From QANA01 sp963665505 (GTDB lineage Bacteria; Bacillota; Clostridia; Christensenellales; Christensenellaceae): DNA of 64,000 bases. The DNA is taken from positions 1,364,001 to 1,428,000 of the forward strand of contig OY762275.1 in assembly GCA_963665505.1 (NCBI GenBank), read 5' to 3'. A program made the translations under genes and the position numbers. Below are positions 58,656 through 64,000 of this stretch, piece after piece. The stretch's first letter is position 1, and each line of letters begins with the position of its first letter. Below the pieces are notes generated by a model, which saw only the letters and a program-made list of their open reading frames with translations, was not told the origin of the DNA and did no database searches.

Positions 58656-59961
58656 CTCGCTTCTTCATGAAGTCGGCATAATAATTACCTTCGCGGAAGT
58701 ATTTGTCCTCCAGAATATCGAGCTGGTCTTCGATATTATTGGGGACGCCTTCTATCACCAATTCACAAAGGGAAGATTGCATTTTGCGGATCGCTTCTTC
58801 CCTGGTGGGTGCCACGACGATAAGTTTGCCCAGCAAAGAATCATAATAAGGGGGAACAACGCAGTCCTGGAACAAAAACGTATCGAAACGGACGCCGGGG
58901 CCCGAAGGAATGTGCAGAAATTCCACTTTGCCGGCACGCGTCGCATTGATCCTACACTCGATGGCCGCTCCTTGTATATGGACATTATGCTGGTTAAAAT
59001 GCAGGGGAACGCCCGCGGCGATACGGATTTGCCATTTCACCACGTCGATTCCCGTCACCTGTTCCGTAACAGGGTGCTCCACCTGCAACCGTGTGTTCAT
59101 CTCCATAAAATAAAACCGGTTTTGCGTATCCAGCAAGAATTCGACGGTGCCTGCATTGACATATCCCGCCACTTTTGCGACCCGCGTGGCAGCCTGCATC
59201 ATTTCCGAGCGTATCTGCGCACTTACGGAAGGAGCCGGGGCTTCCTCCAGCAATTTTTGGTTGTGCTGCTGGATCGAGCATTCCCTGTCGCCTAAGCACA
59301 CCACATTCCCTTTTTCGTCCGCGATCAGCTGCACTTCCACATGTTTGACCGGAGAAAGATATTTTTCCAAATACAAGCCGCCGTCTCCAAACGCATTCTT
59401 GGCTTCCAGAGCAGCCGTCTGAAAGGCTCTCTTGATCTCAAACCGGTTTTCCACCACTCGGATGCCTTTGCCGCCACCGCCGGCCCGCGCTTTCAATATG
59501 ACGGGATACCCTATGATCTCCGCCGCGGTGGACGCTTCTTCCGCCGTATGCAGGAGATCAGTCCCGGGAATGACGGGTATGCCGCTTTTCCGCATCAATC
59601 TGCGGGCAGCGTCTTTATCCCCCATATTGGAGATAACCTCCGCATCCGGTCCTATAAACACCAAGCCGTATTTTTCACACAGGCGCACAAAGTCTGCATT
59701 TTCAGATAAAAACCCATACCCGGGATGGATTGCCTGGGCCTCCGTGACCAATGCGGCGCTGATGATATTGTTTTTATTGAGATAGCTCTGGTCGGCCGGT
59801 GCTTTGCCAATACATACCGCTTGGTCGGCGAGGGCAACATGCAGCGCCTCCGCATCGGCTTCAGAATAAACGGCGACCGTGGAGATCCCCATTTCCTTAC
59901 AGGCGCGTATGATACGGACGGCGATCTCTCCTCTGTTGGCGATCAATATTTTTGTCAACAT
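58648..59961 (-). CDS. accC: Biotin carboxylase
   Basis: A 437-residue ATP-grasp enzyme that carboxylates the biotin of AccB. MLTKILIANRGEIAVRIIRACKEMGI, HPGYGFLSENADF, KARAGGGGKGIRVV, EVQLIADEKGNVVCLGDRECSIQQHNQKLLEEAP, FLDTQNRFYFMEMNTRLQVEHPVTE and the catalytic region RLQVEH are present. Length is slightly under the 445-450 of E. coli. The N-terminal ATG is seven bases from the fabZ stop, so the genes are tightly packed. Confidence 0.97.
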   Translation of the reverse strand: MLTKILIANRGEIAVRIIRACKEMGISTVAVYSEADAEALHVALADQAVCIGKAPADQSYLNKNNIISAALVTEAQAIHPGYGFLSENADFVRLCEKYGLVFIGPDAEVISNMGDKDAARRLMRKSGIPVIPGTDLLHTAEEASTAAEIIGYPVILKARAGGGGKGIRVVENRFEIKRAFQTAALEAKNAFGDGGLYLEKYLSPVKHVEVQLIADEKGNVVCLGDRECSIQQHNQKLLEEAPAPSVSAQIRSEMMQAATRVAKVAGYVNAGTVEFLLDTQNRFYFMEMNTRLQVEHPVTEQVTGIDVVKWQIRIAAGVPLHFNQHNVHIQGAAIECRINATRAGKVEFLHIPSGPGVRFDTFLFQDCVVPPYYDSLLGKLIVVAPTREEAIRKMQSSLCELVIEGVPNNIEDQLDILEDKYFREGNYYADFMKKRGE

Positions 59962-59967
59962 ACGGGG

Positions 59968-60381
59968 TCAACCCCTTACCAGCGCGAACGAAAACTCCGC
60001 ACTCACACATGGCTTCCCATCTACATATCCATCTCCCTTGGCAAAAATAAACGGAAGCTTTTCCTTCACAATAAAACATTCCATTTCCAAAACATCGCCC
60101 GGTTTTACGCTATTCTTGAAACGCACTTTGTTCAGGCCCACATAATACGGTATCGTCCCTTGTATTTTATCCGGCAGGAGCACGCAGGCAGACTGCGCGA
60201 GCATTTCGCACAGTATCACGCCGGGAACCACCGGATTCCCGGGAAAATGTCCTTTCAAGAACCACTCGTCGCCTTTTATTTTGTATCTCCCCTTGGAAAC
60301 GCCGTTTTCAACATATGCTTCGTCCACCAGCAGCATGGCGTCTCTATGCGGAATGATTTTCATGATCTCCTCGCGGTTCAT
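59968..60381 (-). CDS. fabZ: 3-hydroxyacyl-ACP dehydratase
   Basis: A 137-residue hot-dog-fold dehydratase that removes water from 3-hydroxyacyl-ACP. It shows IPHRDAMLLVDEAYV, KGHFPGNPVVPGVILCEMLAQSACVL with catalytic His and Glu, and VRFKNSVKPGDVLEMECFIV. It lies in the fab/acc operon between accB and accC, with short gaps, and closes the elongation cycle with FabG, FabF and FabK. No FabA-type isomerase motif is seen. Confidence 0.96.
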   Translation of the reverse strand: MNREEIMKIIPHRDAMLLVDEAYVENGVSKGRYKIKGDEWFLKGHFPGNPVVPGVILCEMLAQSACVLLPDKIQGTIPYYVGLNKVRFKNSVKPGDVLEMECFIVKEKLPFIFAKGDGYVDGKPCVSAEFSFALVRG

Positions 60382-60390
60382 ACATACCTC

Positions 60391-60825
60391 CTACCTTTTC
60401 ATACGGAACAAAGGATGCCCGTATTCCACGACCTGCCCGTTTCCTACGCAAACTTCACAGATGGTACCATCCTGTTCGGCCGTGATCTCATTCATCAGTT
60501 TCATGGCCTCAATGATGCATAGGACGTCCCCCTGCTTCACTTTCGATCCGACAGAAACAAAGGGTTTCGCATCGGGCGACGGTGCGGCATAAAATACGCC
60601 GACCATAGGAGCAGCAACGACAACCGCATCAGGATCCGGCAGATTCGCGTCGGCTGCGGAGGCAGTTTCCTGCTCCGCCGGTGCGGCCGCAGAAGAAAGA
60701 GTATTGGAAGTCCCCGTATTTTTTCTTTCTAGTTTGACCGTCTTTCCATTTTCAGATATTTCAAGAGCGGAAAGACCCATGTCTTCCATCAATTCCGCCA
60801 ATTTCCGTATATCATCTAGTTCCAT
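60391..60825 (-). CDS. accB: Biotin carboxyl carrier protein
   Basis: A 144-residue carrier. The N-terminal ~45 residues form the helix KLAELMEDMGLSALEISENGKTVKLERK, a Pro/Ala linker follows (~46-70), and the biotinyl domain has VFYAAPSPDAKPFVSVGSKVKQGDVLCIIEAMKLMNEI with the biotin-binding Lys in EAMKL. It transfers carboxyl groups between AccC and the AccAD subunits. Its start lies within the fabF end (ten-base overlap). Confidence 0.96.
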   Translation of the reverse strand: MELDDIRKLAELMEDMGLSALEISENGKTVKLERKNTGTSNTLSSAAAPAEQETASAADANLPDPDAVVVAAPMVGVFYAAPSPDAKPFVSVGSKVKQGDVLCIIEAMKLMNEITAEQDGTICEVCVGNGQVVEYGHPLFRMKR

Positions 60826-62072
60826 GTCTCATCCTCCTTCGTAAAAGCAAGACAAACATTATGCCCGCCAAATCCTAAAGAAACAGATAAGGCTAAAGCA
60901 ATCTCCGCTTTTCTTGCCTTATTGGGCACATAATCCAGGTCACACGCCGGGTCCGGCTCCGCAAGTCCGATCGTAGGGGGTATAATCCCTTCCCGCAGCG
61001 CAAGGACCGAAGCGATCGCCTCTGCCGCACCGGCCGCGCCTAACATATGGCCGGTCATGGACTTCGTCGAACTGATGAGCGTGCTGTTTACCTTATCTCC
61101 CAATGCTTTTTTGATCGCGATCGTTTCCGCGACATCATTCAAAAGCGTGCCGGTACCATGCGCATTGATGTAAATCTTATCTTCTTCCTCTTTCCCCGCT
61201 TCGGAAATAGCCTGCCATATAGCGCGGGCAGCGCCAACCGCTTCGGGCTGAGGGGCGGTGATATGATATGCATCGCAGGTTGAACCGTATCCGGCTACCT
61301 CGGCATAGATCCTCGCGCCCCGTTTTTTTGCATGCGTATACTCTTCCAAAACAAGCGCAGCAGCCCCTTCGCCCATCACAAAACCAGTCCTGCGCCGGTC
61401 AAAGGGAATAGATGCAGCCAGCGGGTCGGTCGCTGTGGAAAGCGCGCGCATATTCATAAATCCGACCAGCCCGATGGGCGTTATGCCAGCCTCCGCCCCG
61501 CCTGTGATAATGGCATCCGCATAGCCGTGACGGATCGCTCGATAAGCTTCGCCGATCGCGTTGCTTCCCGTGGCGCAAGCCGTTGTCACAGGGATGCAAG
61601 GGCCTTCGGCATGAAAACGGATCGCAATATTTGCACCCGCCGTATTGGCGATCATCATCGGGATAAAGAAGGGCGAGACCTTTTTAAACCCTTCTTTCAA
61701 CATTTTTTCATATTCTTCGGAAAAAGTGACCATTCCGCCGATCCCCGAGCCAAAATATACACCCAGTCTTTCGGGGTCGATCTTTCCCTCGATCTCGCTG
61801 TCGGCTACCGCCTGACAGGCGGACGCTATCGCATACTGCGAAAACAAATCGTTTTTACGTATTTCTCTTTTTTCCATATACAAAGATGGATCAAAATCTT
61901 TCACTTCGGCCGCAAGCGTGACTTTATAAGCCGAAGCATCAAACCTTGTGATAGGGACAACGCCGCACTTTCCCGCAAGCAATCCCGCCCAAAAGGAAGG
62001 AACATCATTTCCTATCGGAGTGATCGCCCCCATGCCGGTTATGACAACTCTTTTCATCATATTCTCCTTCAC
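60816..62072 (-). CDS. fabF: 3-oxoacyl-ACP synthase II
   Basis: A 418-residue condensing enzyme. The catalytic Cys is in PVTTACATGSNAIGEAYRAI, and the two His are in INAHGTGTLLND and KSMTGHMLGAAGAAE. VVITGMGAITPIGNDVPSFW opens the protein. It elongates acyl-ACP with malonyl-ACP. It overlaps fabG by four bases at the start and accB by ten at the end. A FabH initiator is not in the visible part of the operon. Confidence 0.97.
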   Translation of the reverse strand: MKENMMKRVVITGMGAITPIGNDVPSFWAGLLAGKCGVVPITRFDASAYKVTLAAEVKDFDPSLYMEKREIRKNDLFSQYAIASACQAVADSEIEGKIDPERLGVYFGSGIGGMVTFSEEYEKMLKEGFKKVSPFFIPMMIANTAGANIAIRFHAEGPCIPVTTACATGSNAIGEAYRAIRHGYADAIITGGAEAGITPIGLVGFMNMRALSTATDPLAASIPFDRRRTGFVMGEGAAALVLEEYTHAKKRGARIYAEVAGYGSTCDAYHITAPQPEAVGAARAIWQAISEAGKEEEDKIYINAHGTGTLLNDVAETIAIKKALGDKVNSTLISSTKSMTGHMLGAAGAAEAIASVLALREGIIPPTIGLAEPDPACDLDYVPNKARKAEIALALSVSLGFGGHNVCLAFTKEDETWN

Positions 62073-62803
62073 ATAGCAAGGCCGCCGTCTACCCGTATGA
62101 TTTCACCGGTGATATAATCGGAACAATCTCCGGCCAGAAACGCCACCAACTCGGCAACGTCATCCGGGGTCCCTGCTCGACCAAGAGGGATATTGTTTAG
62201 ATGCGGACTATCGTTCTCTATGGACTTGGTCATATCGGTCGTGATAAACCCGGGCGCGACCGCATTGCAGCATATATTCCGCTTGGCAAGCTCCCGGGCG
62301 ACGGCTTTGGTAAGGCCGATAAGCCCGGCTTTGGAAGCGGCATAATTCGTTTGTCCCGCATTGCCCGTTAACCCCACGATCGAAGCGATGTTGATAATCT
62401 TTCCCTTGTGTTTTTTCAAAAAACCGGGTGCGCAATGCTTGATCATATGAAAGGCGCCTTTTAAATTCGTATCCAGTACGGCGTCGTACTGTTCTTCCTT
62501 CAGGGAGAATATAAGGCCATCTCTGGTTATGCCCGCATTGTTTACCAGGATATCCGCATACCCAAAAACCTGTACGATCTCCCGCACGGTTTCTTTCGTT
62601 GCGTTAAAATCGCGCACATCACAACAAAAAGCCGCTGCTTTGACACCCATATTTTCCGCTTCTTTGCACACTTCTTTTGCTTTTTCTTCATTTGCGGTAT
62701 AAATGACCGCGATATCGGCACCATAAAATGCCAGCTTCAAAGCGATCGCCCTGCCGATCCCGCGGGAACCGCCGGTTATGATCGCCACTTTTCCTTCAAG
62801 CAT
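62069..62803 (-). CDS. fabG: 3-oxoacyl-ACP reductase
   Basis: A 244-residue short-chain dehydrogenase reducing 3-oxoacyl-ACP with NADPH. The cofactor motif is ITGGSRGIGRAIALKLA, then NNAGITRDGL, and the catalytic Ser and Tyr-x-x-x-Lys are IASIVGLTGNAGQTNYAASKAGL. The C-terminus reads DYITGEIIRVDGGLAM, typical of FabG. It overlaps fabD by eight bases and fabF by four. Confidence 0.97.
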   Translation of the reverse strand: MLEGKVAIITGGSRGIGRAIALKLAFYGADIAVIYTANEEKAKEVCKEAENMGVKAAAFCCDVRDFNATKETVREIVQVFGYADILVNNAGITRDGLIFSLKEEQYDAVLDTNLKGAFHMIKHCAPGFLKKHKGKIINIASIVGLTGNAGQTNYAASKAGLIGLTKAVARELAKRNICCNAVAPGFITTDMTKSIENDSPHLNNIPLGRAGTPDDVAELVAFLAGDCSDYITGEIIRVDGGLAM

Positions 62804-63716
62804 TCCTTTTTACCTCGGTAAGAGTTTTCTGCAGGCTCTCCCAGTCTTCCACGGCATATGTCCTGACTGCACCCGAAATTTTGGAAATGAGCTTGCTCAA
62901 GATCTTTTTCGCGCCCACCTCGACAAACAACTCCGCACCGTCGGCTATCATGTTTTCTACCGTCATTTGCCAGCGGACAGGATTCTGTATTTGCTGCACC
63001 AAAAGATATGCCGCACTTTCTGCGTAAGGTCTTGCCGTAAAATTGGAATAGAGGGGGATCCGGGGCTGGGAAAACGGGACATCTGCCAGTACTTTTGCAA
63101 ATTTGTCCGCTGCTTCCTTCATAAAGGGAGAATGGAATCCGCCGTTCACATTTAAAAACAGCCCTTTCCCTCCCGCAGCCTGGATGTCTGCCTGGAAATC
63201 GTGCAGTTGCTCTTTGCTGCCTGCGACTACCAACTGTCCCGGGCAATTATAATTGACCGGATAGACTTTCGGGTATTTCCGGCAAAGCTCTTCCACCGTC
63301 GCATTTTCCAGCTTCAAGACGGCCAACATCGTGCTGTCCGTATTTTCCGCCGCCGTCTGCATCAAGGCACCGCGCCGGCATACGATACGGAAACCGTCTT
63401 TTAAATCGGTCGCACCCGATACGGTCAGGGCGGCCACTTCCCCTAAAGAGAATCCCGCCAGCATATCCGGCACGACCCCCGCTTCCATCAGGGCATACGC
63501 CGCAGCAAGATCCGCACAATACAAACAAGGTTGTGTATTTTCGGTCTGGGAAAGTTCTTCTTGCGAGCCAAAAAAGCATTGTGCAGACGTACCCGGCCGC
63601 AAAGAATCGGCTATCTCAAAAACCTTTTTCGCAGAAGCGCTGTGTTCGGCTAAACTGCGGCCCATCCCACTATACTGCGCACCCTGTCCCGGAAAGACAA
63701 AGGCTATTTTACCCAT
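62796..63716 (-). CDS. fabD: Malonyl-CoA:ACP transacylase
   Basis: A 306-residue transferase loading malonyl onto acyl carrier protein. MGKIAFVFPGQGAQYSGMG opens the protein, GFSLGEVAAL carries the catalytic Ser, and NVNGGFHSPFM carries the catalytic His. The start at 63716 matches all FabD proteins; a longer reading frame upstream would lie entirely within fabK. It overlaps fabK by 13 bases. Confidence 0.96.
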   Translation of the reverse strand: MGKIAFVFPGQGAQYSGMGRSLAEHSASAKKVFEIADSLRPGTSAQCFFGSQEELSQTENTQPCLYCADLAAAYALMEAGVVPDMLAGFSLGEVAALTVSGATDLKDGFRIVCRRGALMQTAAENTDSTMLAVLKLENATVEELCRKYPKVYPVNYNCPGQLVVAGSKEQLHDFQADIQAAGGKGLFLNVNGGFHSPFMKEAADKFAKVLADVPFSQPRIPLYSNFTARPYAESAAYLLVQQIQNPVRWQMTVENMIADGAELFVEVGAKKILSKLISKISGAVRTYAVEDWESLQKTLTEVKRNA

Positions 63717-64000
63717 TTCCCGGTTCCACCCAAAACATGCTCGGCCTCTGCAAAAATCTCCCGGATGATCTCGGCCGCCGGTTGTTCCTTCTTCACCAAA
63801 CCGGCAATCTGTCCGCAAAGGAAACAACCGTTTTCTTCGTCTCCCTCAACAGCCGCGAGGCGCAGTGCCCCCACACCCAGGGCTTCCAGTTTCTCGTCGG
63901 AAATATCGGAATATTCAGCCTTGGCATACTTCCTTGAAAAAACCGTTTTCAGGCTACGCACCGGATGCCCCAGACGTTTGCCCGTAGTGATAGTAGCGGT
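63704..64000 (-). CDS. fabK: Enoyl-ACP reductase II, C-terminal part (cut by window edge)
   Basis: The last ~98 residues of an FMN-dependent enoyl-ACP reductase. The segment at the edge reads TTGKRLGHPVRSLKT, and the C-terminal part (GCFLCGQIAGLVKKEQPAAEIIREIFAEAEHVL) is typical of FabK. The N-terminal flavin domain lies beyond the window. FabK takes the place of FabI in many Firmicutes and is insensitive to triclosan. It is the first gene visible of the operon that runs on to accA. Confidence 0.88.
   Translation of the reverse strand, partial: TATITTGKRLGHPVRSLKTVFSRKYAKAEYSDISDEKLEALGVGALRLAAVEGDEENGCFLCGQIAGLVKKEQPAAEIIREIFAEAEHVLGGTGKWVK

Noticed and set aside
63717..63827. 37-residue N-terminal extension of FabD
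   Set aside because: It lies entirely inside fabK in another frame; FabD proteins begin at MGKIAFVFPGQGAQ.

Overview
The window looks like a low-to-mid GC, anaerobic, Gram-positive chromosome of the class Clostridia. Supporting features are a type III glutamine synthetase, the split archaeal/clostridial-type glutamate synthase, DapL, a Firmicutes-type fab/acc operon with FabK, Rex, desulfoferrodoxin, a T-box leader, a c-di-GMP-I riboswitch, SipW-type secretion and an agrBD locus. I cannot name the genus. There are no rRNA, tRNA, CRISPR, insertion-sequence or phage genes.

Layout. 1-14.6 kb is housekeeping: the start of galE (cut by the left edge), yajC, a MarR regulator with an ABC exporter, a metallo-beta-lactamase/beta-CASP protein, a DegV protein, a redoxin, an acyl-CoA ligase behind a T-box leader, murG and a cell-wall amidase. 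14.7-34.5 kb is a nitrogen, purine and lysine block. glnN is divergent from a long plus-strand series: the split glutamate synthase (with purC-purB-purA inserted in it), glnA, an ANTAR antiterminator, purF, dapF, guaA, pyrG and dapL. Both leaders in the 577-base glnN/glutamate-synthase gap contain terminator-like structures and small hexaloop hairpins that could be ANTAR targets. 34.6-40.5 kb is redox and stress: a thioesterase, LysR, Rex, a cold-shock protein with a terminator-like leader, a 3D-domain secreted protein, desulfoferrodoxin, peroxiredoxin, thioredoxin and a Crp/Fnr regulator.

40.5-53.6 kb is the most unusual part, a c-di-GMP and cell-surface island. A diguanylate cyclase is divergent from a c-di-GMP-I riboswitch whose geometry predicts activation by the ligand. 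The riboswitch precedes three secreted proteins with SipW-type signal peptides: a TasA/camelysin-like domain fused to a CBM2-like domain, a repeat-stalk protein and a second TasA/camelysin-like protein. A SipW-type signal peptidase follows, then a degenerate ABC ATPase-like protein and a membrane protein fused to a signal-peptidase-like domain that has lost its catalytic residues. Further on, an agrBD quorum-sensing pair without recognisable AgrC or AgrA sits with two membrane proteins and a GGDEF/HD-GYP protein.

53.8-64 kb holds an aspartate racemase, a polyferredoxin/FMN-binding membrane protein with its ApbE flavin transferase, and the type II fatty acid synthesis operon on the minus strand (fabK, cut by the right edge, then fabD-fabG-fabF-accB-fabZ-accC-accD-accA). 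All assignments are by reading motifs; no search or folding program was run.
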